Below are positions 46,238 through 57,212 of a stretch of 64,000 nucleotides of DNA, piece by piece. The DNA lies in NCBI GenBank assembly GCA_023935145.1, contig CM043705.1, forward strand, positions 24,153,290 to 24,217,289, in the 5' to 3' direction. The translations under genes were made by a program, and so were the position numbers. The notes under the pieces are model-generated. The model made no database searches, had not been told where the DNA came from, and saw only the letters and a list, made by a program, of their open reading frames with translations. Source of the stretch: Bretschneidera sinensis. Lineage: Eukaryota; Streptophyta; Magnoliopsida; Brassicales; Akaniaceae. The number at the start of each line of letters is the position of its first letter. Position 1 is the first letter of the stretch.

Positions 46238-47560
46238 ATGGCTTCAAAATTCTATGTGGAGAAGTTTGATGGAAAGGGGGACTTTGCCCTATGGAAGCGG
46301 AAGATCAAGGAGGTTCTAATGCAGCAAAAAGTGGACTTGGCTATTGGAGAAGATGATGCTTTTCCAGCAAGTGTCACGGAGGACCAGCGGACCGAGATGA
46401 AGAAGATGGCTTACAGCACCATTTTCTTGCACATGTCGGATAGTGTCACAAGGGAGTGCAGAGACTCGGAGGATCCGGCTGTCATATGGAAGAAACTAGA
46501 TGAGTTGTTTCTTACCAAAACTCTCCCTAACAAAATTTATCTTCTTAAAAGAATCTTTGCTTTTAAAATGGACCCTAGTAAGGAGTTGCAAGATAATCTT
46601 GATGTCTTTAATAAGCTAGTTCAAGATTTGAATAGCTGTAGCATTTCTTTTCCGGATGAACAATTGGCTGTTATTTTATTAAATTCACTTCCAGATTGCT
46701 TTGATAATTTGATTAATGCAATTGAGTATGGAAGGGATTCTTTGATAAAGGAGATTGTGATCAATGCCATAAGGGCACATGATTCCAAAGCCAAGATGAA
46801 GGAGACATCAAGTGGTGAAGGGCTGTTCATAAGAGGAAGGCCAGCAGCTCGGAATGGCAGTAACAATGGCTACTACTGGGACAATGGTAGAGGAGAAAGC
46901 TATAGGAGAGCACACTCTAAACCAAGGGTTGGAGGAAGGAGGTGCTTCTACTGTAACAAGGAGGGCCATTTCAAGAAAGATTGCAAGAAGAGGATGTGGG
47001 ATGAGAGGAGAAGCCATACCAACAATGGAGAGGCTTCGGTTGCCAAAACAGAACAACAAGATGGTGATGTTCTTGTTGTGTGCTCGGATGTGAGCAAGGG
47101 GCAAGAAGGCAGCGGGAAATGGATCTTGGACTCCGGGTGCACTCACCATATGTGCCCTCACAAAGAATGGTTCAAGAATTTCAAGGAGATCAATGATGAA
47201 AGGGTCTTCTTGGGGAATGATAATTCTTGCCAAGTGAGAGGGATTGGAGACATCCAATTGAGGATGTTTGATGGAGTCACAAGGCTGCTGAAAAATGTGA
47301 GGTATGTTCTAGATTTGAAGAGGAACTTGATCTCATTGGGGCAGCTGGATTCCATGGGCTATACATGCAAGATAGAGGGAGGAAAGATCAAGGTGGCCAA
47401 GGGATCTTTGGTAGTGATCAAGGCAGCAAGAAACGATGGACTCTATGAGATGATCGGAGAAACAGAAACCAATAATCAAGCAGCAAGCTCGATGGCTGAG
47501 CTGGACAAGGCAACCCTTTGGCACACTCGCTTGGGACACATGAGCGAAAAGGGCCTGTAA
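46238..47560 (+). pseudogene. Cop3 gag-protease, open over 440 codons
   Basis: MASKFYVEKFDGKGDFALWK starts Gag. FLTKTLPNKIYLLKRIFAF, LDVFNKLVQDLNSCSISF and SLPDCFDNLINAIEYGRD form the Gag core (residues about 1-200). A basic linker leads to the zinc knuckle CFYCNKEGHFKKDC (about residue 235). Protease is WILDSGCTHHMCPHKEWF (about residue 290), with intact DSG. The pre-integrase LWHTRLGHMSEKGL ends at a TAA (47558-47560) where the relatives have CAA for Gln. Apart from this one C-to-T stop the frame continues into integrase. Confidence 0.92.
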
Positions 47561-48676
47561 GTGCTTAGAAAGGAAGGTCTACTTGGTGGTGACAAAGTAG
47601 AAAAAATGGATTTCTGTAAGAGCTGTGTTTTTGGGCAGCAACATCGGGTCAGCTTCAACACCGGAGTGCACAAGTCTAAGGGCATTCTTGACTACATTCA
47701 TGCAGACCTTTGGGGACCAGTAAGGACACCAACACAGGGAGGTAACATTTACTTTCTGTCTTTAATTGATGATTATTCAAGAAAAGTGTGGGTTTATTTG
47801 GTGAAAAATAAATTAGATGCCTTGAATAAGTTAGTGGTGTGGAAAGGGCTGGTTGAGACTCAAATGGGTAGAGTAGTTAAGGGGATAAGAACCGATAATG
47901 GCTTAGAAATTTTTAACCAAGAACTTGATCAATTCTGTAGGTTAAATGGCATTCTAAGACATAGGACGGTTGTGGAAACTCCTCGACAAAGTGGAGTTGC
48001 TGAGTTGATGAATAAGACCCTTATGGAAAAGGTTCGGTGCATGTTAAATAAATCCAGATTACCCAAATGTTTTTTGGGGGAAGCGGTGTCTACAACTGCA
48101 TATTTGATTAATAGATCACCCTCTAGAATTTTATACCATAAGACTCCCGAAGAGTTGTGGAGTGGAAAACCCCCTGAGTTGGACAACCTTAGGGCTTTTG
48201 GGTGTGCTGCGTATGCACTCCAAAAGGAGGACAAGCTTAGCCCAGGATCTAGAAAATATGTGTTTCTAGGATATGGGGAAGGGGCTAAGGGGTACAGGTT
48301 GTGGTCCTTAGAAAAAGAAATATTTAAACTCATAATAAGTAGGGATGTTGTCTTTAATGAATTATTATTTCCTTACTTGGAGAAAACTAACCCTACAGGG
48401 GCTAGTGAGCAAACCAATTCAGAAATTGTTGAGCATAGCATCAAGGGAGATTCTGTTCAGGCAGAGAAAAGGAGGCAAGAGGGTTTGGACCAGGTAGAGC
48501 CCTTGGATGATTGCCGAGCTCAAGAAACTCAAGAAGAGGCTGAACAAGAAGAGGATGCTGCAGCAAGTCAGAAGGACTTTCAACTTATAAGAGACCAGGA
48601 AAGAAGGCTGGTCGGACCACCTTCAAGATGTGGGTTTGCGGATGCTGCGGATGCAGCAGCTCCTTGGACAGAATGA
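47561..48676 (+). pseudogene. Cop3 integrase
   Basis: CKSCVFGQQHRVSF completes the zinc-binding part. The core has IHADLWGPVRTPTQGG, IRTDNGLEIFNQELD and SGVAELMNKTLMEKV, giving D, D, E. The C-terminal domain DNLRAFGCAAYALQ, VFLGYGEGAKGYRLWSL follows, then an acidic hinge rich in Glu (EEAEQEEDAAA). The TGA at 48674 replaces Gly of Cop1. The 371-codon frame is otherwise uninterrupted. Confidence 0.9.
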
Positions 48677-49603
48677 GAGATGAGTGAACAAGAAACTTAC
48701 ACGGTGGCCATGGAGTGTAAGGATTCGTCAAAGTGGCAGCTAGCTATGGAGGAAGAAATGGATTCTTTGAGGAAGAACAACTTCTGGGAATTGGTGAAAA
48801 TTCTAAGAAATCAGAAAGTTGTGGAATGTAAGTGCACTTACAAGATCAAAGAAGGGTGCCCTCCAAGAGATGAAGTCTGGAACAAGGCTAGGCTGGTGGT
48901 GAATGGGTTCACAAGAAGAGGAGACATAGGTTTCACAGAAACTTTCTCACCTGGACACAAGGTGGAGAAAATGGTGAGTATCCTCACCTATGTCATTGAT
49001 GGGCTGTTAGTTTGGAACAGCAGGAAGAGGATGGAAAAGTTTACATCTTAACTCAGTGAGGAGTTCGAGAGGAAGGATCTCAGCCTTGCACAAAAGATCC
49101 TTGGGATGAGGAGAATCATCCGGGAAAGGAAGAGAAACAGGTCAAGTGTTTCTTGGGCAATGGATGTTTTCAGCAAATGTGTGAGTAATCCCGGAAAATA
49201 GCATTGTCTTGGGATGAAGTGGTTGCTGAGGTACATGGAGGCTCAGTGGTAGCCAGTGGTAGCACTCATAACAACTAGGGCAGAATGCATAGCGGCTACG
49301 GAAGCCATAAAGGAGGCTATGGGGTGCAAAGGGTTGTTGGACGAGTGGGAGGTCCTAAAAGAGCAGGTGGTGGTAACTTTGGATAACCAAAGTGCGGGGC
49401 ACTTTTGGAGGAATCTATTTTTCCATGAGGAGACAAAGCATATGGATGTTTGGTATCATTACATTCTGGAAAATGGTACGAAAGGATGCATTCATGTTGA
49501 CAAGAAGACCACGGAGAAAAGTCCTGCAGATTTAGGCACCAAGGTTCTACCTCTAAGAAGGTCCAATCATTACCTTGGACTTCTTAGGAATGGAGTTGGT
49601 TAA
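48677..49603 (+). pseudogene. Cop3 RT and RNase H with shared deletions
   Basis: MSEQETYTVAMECKDSSKWQ and FWELVKILRNQKVVECKC start RT. GFTETFSPGHKVEKMVSILT shows the same jump as Cop1, and VDD reads VID. A further deletion near 49150 removes the LSSLEDGKPM region kept in Cop1. The RNase H part begins after the shared second deletion (49240) with VALITTRAECIAATEAIKE and ends HMDVWYHYILENGTKG, GTKVLPLRRSNHYLGL. No functional RT is possible. Confidence 0.88.
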
Positions 49604-49686
49604 ATGGTAACTCAATATGAGTTTGGATCCCGAAGCTTTCTGCACAATGGTTCAGGTTTTTTGAACACTTAGACAAAGGTAGAGAT

Positions 49687-50512
49687 TGTTGTTATTTGTC
49701 TAAGTTTCAAACATGTCCAAACATGGTCTAAAGTTGGTTAAAGTCCAAACCAAAGGTGTAGTATGAAATTTCAGCAAGTTAAAAGGTTGCACACAAGTGT
49801 GTGCTTAAGTTTTGAGCGTGGGAAGGTCAGGCACACTGCTGTGGAAGTTTCTGCCCACAGGCAGGAGGTGTGCGCACAGCATCAGGAGGCTGCAGCATCA
49901 GGTCACGCCGCAGCACACAGCACCACATCAAAATGCATAGCATCACTTGGAGAGTGATGAAGGGCTGAGATTAAAGGAAGAACATGATAAAAGGGTCAAG
50001 AATGATTCACAAGATTGTCCAAGAATTAAGAGGCTATAAAAAGGGTTTCCCAGCCTCATTTCAAAGTGAAAAAAGGTGTGTGAGAGAACCACACAGGTTG
50101 TGACATTGTGAGATCATTGTAAACACAAGAGAGAATTGTGTGAGAGACATAAACACAAGAGGGACTCTTGTAGTGAGGCTGGTTGTAAAGAAGAGAGGTT
50201 AGTAGAGAATTGATAGAAAGCATTGTAATAGGTCTATCACTTTCTCGTTCTCTTCTTGGTTCTTCAAGAACTTGGATTCTTGAAGGGGATTGCTGTAACT
50301 TTGTAATAACCATTGAGATAATGCAGAGAGTTCGGAGGAACTCACGGGGACGTAGGCACATTACCGAACCTCGACAACAAATTACTTGTCTTCTTTCTTT
50401 CTTTGATTTTCTGTTCTTGTGTTCGATTGCTGAAATTCTTTCTACAAGTCATTCAAGACTTGGGTGTTTGGAAGATCACCACCTGGGCATCTTGCTAAGG
50501 TGATTTCCAACA
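49687..50512 (+). repeat. Cop3 3' LTR
   Basis: TGTTGTTATTTGTC to TTTCCAACA, 826 bases. TATA-like CTATAAAAAG is near 50033. The GC-rich array found in the other members is much reduced (CACGCCGCAGCACAC near 49905). The U3 differs clearly from Cop1, Cop2 and Cop4. Confidence 0.9.
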
Positions 50513-50517
50513 ATCAC

Positions 50518-50890
50518 CAAGTTGACCTGCTACAACTCTGGCAAGCTGGCTCACTTCTCTCGTGAGTGCATTGAGCCCAAGAAGGTACTTTCAATTTCTA
50601 ATCCTTTTAGTTATACTTTTGTTTCTAGCTGTGTAATGCTCACTGAATCTCATCCTTTGTGGATTTTAGTCTTTGGATCCATAAACCATATAGCTAGAGA
50701 TCGGGGAGCATTTGTGGAGTACCGTCGATTAGTACAAGGACCGAAGTAGATATACGTAGGAAATAAGTCAAGAATTGAAGTAAAAGGGATTGGCACGTGT
50801 CAATTGAAATTACGTGGTGGTCGAACCTTGATCCTAGATGATATCCTCTATGCTCTTGATATTCAACAGAACTTGGTGTCTGTTTTAGTA
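50518..50890 (+). pseudogene. CopX gag end (zinc knuckle) and protease remnant
   Basis: CYNSGKLAHFSREC at 50528-50569 is a CCHC knuckle whose second Cys reads Ser. LWILVFGSINHIARDR near 50660 corresponds to the copia protease WILDSGATNHI, with DSG lost. TLILDDILYALDIQQNLVSV follows after a TAG at 50747. Confidence 0.8.
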
Positions 50891-51740
50891 TTATTCGCTT
50901 AGGCTTTAGTTTTAATTTTCACGATGCTAGAGTGGCTATTTATTTAGATATAGATTTCCGTGATACTGGTTTTATTTCAAATGATTTCATGATACTTGAC
51001 ACATTATGTAATTTATATAATAATGATGGTTGTTATTCATTAATTGTGTCTACTAGTAGTGGTAATATCGATGCAAATATTTGGCATGCTAGACTACGTC
51101 ACATAAAGCAAGAAAGAATGAATAGACTAGCTAGAGAATGCTTATTAGGCTCACTCGCTGAAATAAAGTTTCCTTTATGTGAAAATTGTCTAGTTGGGAA
51201 AACAGCCAAAAAAAACCATTTGGAAGGGGAACCAAGGCAGAAACTCCATTGCAATTAATTCATTCAAATATCTATGGACCAATAAATGTGAGAGTGAAGC
51301 ATAAAGCCTCATATTTTATCACTTTTGTTGATGATTTCACGCGTTTTGGTGATGTCCATCTAATTACTCATAAGTCTGAAGCTTTAAATTGCTTTAGATG
51401 TTACATCAATTTGGCTGAAAATCAGTTAGAGAAAACAATTAAAACTTTAAGAACAAACTGAGGGCGTGAATATCTGACAAAGCAATTTAAAGGGATCTAT
51501 GATGAAAAGGGTATTAAAAGATAGTTGACTATACCTAGTACTTTGCAAGAAATGGTGTTGCAGAGAGAAGGAATAGGACTCTGTTGGAAATGGTTATATC
51601 TATGATGGTACAGGCTAATATTACAATATCATATTTGGGGGATGCTTTGTTAACTACTTTCCTATGTGCTTAACCGAGTGCCCTCTAAATCAGTTACTTC
51701 CACTCCATATGAACTATGTAGAGGTAGAAAACGTGACTTA
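50891..51740 (+). pseudogene. CopX integrase
   Basis: IWHARLRHIKQERMNRLARE and CENCLVGKTAKKNH are the zinc-binding part, then, after a shift near 51190, LIHSNIYGPINVRVKHKASY, FVDDFTRFGDVHLI and IKTLRTN. The first core Asp (HSD) reads Asn and a TGA follows RTN. The Glu motif region (GVAERRNRTL) is shifted near 51560. Confidence 0.8.
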
Positions 51741-52049
51741 AGTTATTTGTGACCCTGGGTCTGCAACTTATGTTCATGATACTTCTTACAAATATGGCAA
51801 GTTAGGTCCGAGGGACAAAAAGTGTATCTTTATAATTTACTTTGAACACTCTAAAGGATACTTGTTCATAGGCGAACACTCTAATGGAGGTGTGACTAAA
51901 TTAAAATCGCGAGACTGAACATTCTTAGAGAACAATTTTTTGAAACGAGGTGAGATAGATAGGATTTCTAGCTTTATGATATGGATAATCCTGACAATGT
52001 AGGTGCACCCAACCAAATTATGGAGCTTGATAAGGTTTTGATATAACAT

Positions 52050-53120
52050 TCTCAACCTAGTGGGAGCAATGTATTGGCTAGTACTTCTATCCAATTAGAA
52101 TCACGAGAGATACAATTGCATAGAAGTATCCCACATCATCATTTTGAAATTGAGGGAGAAGCTTTTATGATTGTTTCACATGATGACACTAAGCCAAAAA
52201 TGGTTCAAGAAACTCTCTCATCTTCAGAAAAGGAAAAATGGAAAAAGGAAGTGGAAGAAGAAATGGAGTCTATGAGGGTGAACCATGTATGGGACTTGGT
52301 TGATCTTCCATTTGGGTTAAAAGAAATTGGGAACAAATGGATTCTCAAAGTTAAATGCAAGGCAGATGGAACTATTGAGAGGTATAAGGCTCGCCTAGTG
52401 GTGAAAGGTTATACCCAAAAAGATGGTATAGATTATGAGAAAACCTTCATTCCAATTGTAAGGTTTGCCTTTATTCATCTAATTCTAGCTATAGTTGCAA
52501 GTTTGAATTTAGAATTGCATCAGATGGATGTTAAGATTGTATTTCTTAATGGACAACTAGATGAAGAAATCTATATGAAACAACCTATTGGTTTCATATC
52601 TAAAGGCCAAGAGTGCAAGGTGTGCAAGCACCAACGTTCTATATATGACTAAAAGCAATCTTCTAGGCATTGGAATATGAGATATCATCGAGCTATAATT
52701 TCTTATAAGTTTACAATGATCGAAGAAGATCATTATGTGTACGTCAAACGTCTTAAGGATAAATTTGTAATTTTTCCCCTCTATATATATGACATCCTAT
52801 TAGTTGGGAATGATAAGGAGTTCTTAATTACCATTAAAAAATGGTTGTCCTTTAATTTTGAAATGAAAGACTTAGGATAAACTAATTATGTACTTGGTGT
52901 TAAGATCCATAGGGATTGTTCTATGAGACTTTTAGCTTAGTCACAAGAGTCCTACATTAAGAAAATTCTTGAACAATTCAATTTACATAATGTGAATCCT
53001 ATAGATGTTCCTATAGCCAAAGGTGAAAAGTTTAAGCCTCAAAATGTGTCATAAGACTCCAAAAGAAAAGAAAGAAATGGAGAGTGTTCCTTACTCTAGT
53101 GCTGTCGAAAGCTTAATGTA
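52050..53120 (+). pseudogene. CopX reverse transcriptase
   Basis: KKEVEEEMESMRVNHVWDLV, ERYKARLVVKGYTQKDGIDY, LELHQMDVKIVFLNGQLDEE and IYMKQPIGFISKGQE form the N-terminal half (52200-52640). A stop near 52652 is followed by DHYVYVKRLKDKFVIFPLYI with YDILLVGND: the catalytic YVDD reads YIYD. The thumb FEMKDLG follows at about 52860, then stops. Confidence 0.85.
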
Positions 53121-53259
53121 TGCTATAATGTATGCTCTGCCTAACATTTTCTATGTCGTAGGACTAGTAAGCCGTTATTAGTCAAACCCTGGAAAGAAGC
53201 ATTGGATGGCGATCAAAACGATTCTCAGATATTTGAAAGGCACTGCAAATTTTTCCCTA

Positions 53260-53755
53260 TGTTATTAGGGGAATGATTTCTGCCTAGTGGGTTACACATA
53301 TGCTGATTGGACAAGAGATTTAGATGAGTATAAATCAACATATGGATATTATTTCTTGGTTAACAATGTAGTCATATCTCAAAGCAGCAAAAAGTAATCT
53401 TGCATAGCCTTATCAATGATGGAGGCTGAATTTATAGTTTGTTCTGTAGCAGTACAAGAGGCGGTGTGACTCAAAAGATTCTTGGAAAATCTGAATGTTG
53501 TCACTGAAGCCTCTGGCCCAGTGATAGTTTATTGTGATTGCCAAGCTATTATGGCTTATGTAAATGATCCTAAGTATCATGGTAGAACAAAACACATTGA
53601 TACTAAGAATAACTTTGTTAGAGACATTGTGGCACCAAAAAGGTGATCCTTAAGTATATTTCTATGCATAAAATAGTTGCTGACCCATTTACTAAACCCA
53701 TTCCTAGAGATGTGGTTCTGTCTTGTGTAAATTCACAAATTTTGCATAGAATCTG
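53260..53755 (+). pseudogene. CopX RNase H
   Basis: LVGYTYADWTRDLDEYKSTY, YFLVNNVVISQSSKK, CIALSMMEAEFIVCSVAVQE, VIVYCDCQAIMAYVNDP and HGRTKHIDTKNNFVRDIV match copia RNase H, with the first Asp region YADWTRD. Three stops break the frame. It ends ADPFTKPIPRDVVLSC, the usual C-terminus. Confidence 0.85.
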
Positions 53756-53760
53756 ATGTA

Positions 53761-54540
53761 ATTTATATTTGATGGATCATTGTATAAACTTAAATATTGT
53801 GATATTACTATATACAAATATTATGTTTGTTTTATGTTATTGATTATTTCATACATATTAATACTAGCACAAAGATACACATATATGTATTAAAGTATGT
53901 CAGTAGGAAAAGGTTGGCTCTATCACATAAGCGATCGCCTCAGGTGCTAAGATGAGACTTGGTATATTATTTTGACGTTAATGAAAATGAGACAAGTATA
54001 TAGTGAATGTGATAAATTCATAAACAATATACCTTATTAAAAGATGCCTTTACTAGAGTTAATACGAGGTCTTGAGCCAAAGCTTCAAAACTTAGACCAA
54101 TCACGATCATCCTACGATTATAGAAATCTGAATAAAAGTCAGATGTGAGTACTTATTAAGGCGTTTAAAGGAGTGTTATAATAAAGAAATCGAGCTAGGT
54201 GCATAAGAACCTGAAGATGTAGATTGCAACTAGAGCGATATACAATTTAAAAGGATATATTCTCTTAATAAACCACTATAGCATGTATTTCATACTAAAT
54301 GTGCTTAGTATGACCTTAAAGGGAAATGAGTGAGTGAATCCCTATTTTCTCACTATGTCAAACCTAGAAGCTTATGTAAATTAAAAGCCTCAACTAGCTC
54401 CCTATGTGACTTTCGACTATATTCTCAAAGGGAGAGGCAAATGTTTGCTACTTTAGCATATTTCTAACGACAATGAAATAGTTAGCCTTATGGGGCATGT
54501 CTAGGAAAGCAATTAGTCTGAAATAGAGAGTCATGAGTGT
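53761..54540. other. Non-coding after CopX; possible 3' UTR
   Basis: AT-rich sequence with no convincing reading frame and no match to the CopX 5' LTR. It may be the 3' non-coding part of CopX with its LTR missing. Confidence 0.4.
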
Positions 54541-54561
54541 GGATACTATCACTGAGGGAAC

Positions 54562-54605
54562 TTATATTATCATCGAGGGAACTAAATCCCTCGGTGATAA
54601 TATAA
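54562..54605. repeat. Strong hairpin: 19-bp inverted repeat, 6-base loop
   Basis: TTATATTATCATCGAGGGA (54562-54580) and TCCCTCGGTGATAATATAA (54587-54605) are inverted copies with one G/T wobble and loop ACTAAA. A further partial copy TATCACTGAGGGAACT lies just upstream at 54546. The function is unknown. Confidence 0.75.
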
Positions 54606-54606
54606 C

Positions 54607-55110
54607 CCTAGATATCACGCAGCAGCTTCCTTCCTCCCCCATTTCTCTTATCTTCTATTCCTTTTCCCTATGTATCGCGCGTCATTTCACCTTTTTTATC
54701 CTTCCAAATTTTTTGCTATCTCCCTATCTCTCATATTTCACCCTATCTCATATTTCATTCATTTCTATCATTTTCGTTTTTACCCTCTTCACCACTTTCT
54801 CTCTCTACCAAAAATTGTAAGTTTCCTTTCTCTCTACTCTCTAGTTTCTTTTGTTATTTATGTTTTGTTAATTTACATTTTTAATTTATTTTTTAAAATT
54901 TTGATATATATGTTTCTTAGGTTCCATTTGGTGGGTTGCAATTTTTTTTTTTGTTTTTTGTCACCAATTTTTTCATGTCTCTCTCTACTGTAAGTCCTAT
55001 CTAACTTGCTTTGTTAAATTTATTTATTTATTTTTTTTCTGCTTTTTAATTTTGATATATATGTTGCTTAGGTTCCGTTGGGTGGGTTGCATCTTTTTTT
55101 TTCAAATGTT
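54607..55110. repeat. Pyrimidine-rich stretch with a tandem duplication
   Basis: 54620-54850 is strongly C/T-rich on the plus strand, like plant 5' leaders. Two similar blocks of about 60 bases follow: GATATATATGTTTCTTAGG with TTCCATTTGGTGGGTTGCA near 54901, and GATATATATGTTGCTTAGG with TTCCGTTGGGTGGGTTGCA near 55054. No downstream gene is recognisable. Confidence 0.5.
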
Positions 55111-56083
55111 TTGATTGTGTTTGGTTTTTATTTTGTTTCCAGTATTTGAAAACATAATTTAATTCCAGATTTTGGGCTTTGTTCATAAGTTTTTATAATA
55201 ACCTATTGCACTTGAAAAAATATTTAATAATTCTTTTTAGTCCTAATTAATAGATATATGAATGTGAAATATTACTCTAATATCATCTGCTCCTATTAAT
55301 GAAATTTCCAATGATATATACAAGTGAGAGCCCCACATTCTGCATCAACTATATACTTGAAAAAAAATAATACCGTCAATATAATAAACTTATTTTAAAA
55401 AATTATTAGTTAAATAATGTAATGGTTTAGTTATACCTGATTGGAAAATGTTAATGCTACCCGAGTTTTCTTAGGTGATATTTTTGCAATATATACAAAT
55501 ACTTGTTCCATACAAATTAAGAATATAAGTTTTTTTTATATAGTATGGAAAAATTATTTAATTGAGTAAAATTTAATTGAAAGGAAAAATCATTATATAA
55601 TAATATAATTACCACGTAACTAACGAAATTGATTCAATTCAACAATGTTATAGATTAAGAGTTTTAACACTGTGGTGCATCATAATGTTATAGACATTTC
55701 AATTCGACATGTGTAACTCAATTGTCTATAAATATTTGGAACATAAAAAATGAAAAAAAAAAAAAGAAAGCCATGAAATATCAATGGTAGTCATGTTACT
55801 AGTGAACTAATTTAAAATCATTACCAATTTCTACGATGTCACTAGTGAAATAATTAAAAATCACTACTAGTGCTACATGTATGGTAATATGAACATAACT
55901 CAATTGGAAATTTTTTTTTTAAGCAAAGATTGTTTTTTAGCTCCATAGAAAGTTTGACTCACTTGGTTCTATACTGACGCTACATGATTAAGAAGAAGGT
56001 TGGTTTTGTGTTGATAATATACCATGTCACTAGTGACTAGCTTCTTTAATAATTAAGTTGCCTAATTAGGGCACTTGAAATTA
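55111..56083. other. Non-coding, AT-rich
   Basis: No reading frame, repeat family or RNA gene recognised. The phrase ATCACTAGTG-like CACTAGTGA recurs around 55800-56030 in a loosely repeated form, which may mark an old satellite-like or MITE remnant. Confidence 0.35.
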
Positions 56084-56088
56084 GATTA

Positions 56089-56971
56089 TGTTGGTATTTG
56101 TCTAAGGATTAAACAGGCTGAAGAATGAAGGTTCAACAGTATCAGGCTTGGAGGTGTGAACCGCAGCCCAGCCTTGTGTGCCACGGCCTTCATCAACTCC
56201 AGAAGCTCCCCCCTCCAGGCTGCGCTGCGGCTCAGCCTTAGGCACTGTGACCCCCAGCAATTGGAGGTGGTGTGCCCTGTTTAGAGCCACGATTTTCCCT
56301 GTTTTGGGCCACGGCTCTAGGCACACCTGAGGCCATTTTTCAGCACTCTTCTCCTGATGTGTGGGGCTTGATTAAAACGCACAGGGTCACTTAGACTTGT
56401 TGGAGGGCTATGATTGTTTGGTCCTCAAGATTTAAGGGTTGAGATTGACTTCAAGATTGGTTCAAGAAGTTGGTGCACTATATAAAAGGGTCATCTAGCT
56501 TCAATCACAAGACACAAGATATAAGATCACCATACAAGAGAATTCAAGTGCAAGTGTGAGAGTGCAAAGACACAAAACACAAGAGAGGCACTAGAATAGA
56601 TCTCATTCAAGAGTGACTGGTTGTTTAGAGAGAGAGTAGTATAGATTGGGGATTCAAGGGCTTTGTAATTGGAATTTTCTTGGGGAAAATTCCAGGGAAA
56701 CACTTAGTCTTTATCACTTTTTTTTTTCTCTTCTTTTGTTCTTCAAGAACTAGAGGATTCTTGAAGAGGTGTTGCTGTAATTGTAAGAACTCTATTGATT
56801 TAGTGTAGAGAGCTCAGAGGAGCTCACGGGGACGTAGGTATATTGCTGAACCTCGAAAACAATTGCTTGTGTTCTCTTTCTTTGATTGGTTTGTTTCTGT
56901 TCATTACAAGTCATTCTAGACTTGGGTGTTTGGAAGATCACCACCTGGGTATCTTGAGGTGATTTCCAACA
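56089..56971 (+). repeat. Cop4 5' LTR
   Basis: TGTTGGTATTTGTC to TTTCCAACA. TATATAAAAG is near 56479. The GC-rich array at 56155-56325 has several decayed units (ACCGCAGCCCAGCC, TGCCACGGCC, GGCTGCGCTGCGGC). Confidence 0.92.
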
Positions 56972-56972
56972 G

Positions 56973-57027
56973 TGGTATCAGAGCTTTGGTGAGTGGGTAT
57001 CGGAGTTGGAACATAAGGTATCAGAGC
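56973..57027 (+). other. Cop4 primer-binding site, three tandem copies
   Basis: TGGTATCAGAGCTT at 56973-56986 is perfect. GGGTATCGGAGT near 56996-57006 and GGTATCAGAGC at 57017-57027 follow. Leader hairpins lie at 57061-57154. Confidence 0.75.
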
Positions 57028-57212
57028 AAAACACCAAGAATCAAAGGAGACTTCTTGGGTGATTCAAGAACGGAGTAGAGATCAAGATCTGATCGGGTTC
57101 TTGAGGGTGATTCAAGAACGATGCTGGGATCAAGATTTGATTGAGTTCTTGAGATTTAGAAGTTGGAAAGCAATTGTGGGTGCTGCATAAATCTGGGATT
57201 TTCTCCGCAAGA

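Larger units (their letters stand above)
45755..50512 (+). mobile_element. Cop3: youngest copia copy, truncated 5' LTR, non-autonomous
   Basis: Same family as Cop1, Cop2 and Cop4. The 5' LTR is only the last 221 bases, starting TGCTGTAAC, yet the 5-bp duplication ATCAC is intact on both sides. The two LTR segments differ at about four of 221 positions, making this the best preserved copy. Gag, protease and most of integrase are open. RT and RNase H carry the same deletions as in Cop1. Confidence 0.9.
43867..53760 (+). mobile_element. CopX: older copia element of another family, with nested Cop3
   Basis: A putative 5' LTR end GATTACA at about 44242 is followed by TGGTATTAAAGCATGG (44244-44259), a tRNA-Met-type primer site. 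Copia gag, zinc knuckle, remnants of protease, integrase, RT and RNase H follow on the plus strand, split by Cop3 (45755-50512). The order is copia-type but the proteins differ strongly from Cop1-Cop4. Stops are frequent. I could not recognise a 3' LTR after 53760, and the 5' LTR start is uncertain. Confidence 0.75.

Noticed and set aside
46808..47257. A 149-codon minus-strand frame opposite Cop3 gag-protease
   Set aside because: It is the shadow of the real plus-strand gag-protease frame, whose motifs are unambiguous.
54533..54993. Overlapping frames of 95 and 107 codons with apparent membrane segments
   Set aside because: They are a product of the pyrimidine-rich tract; both frames are Ser/Phe/Leu-rich and carry no domain.
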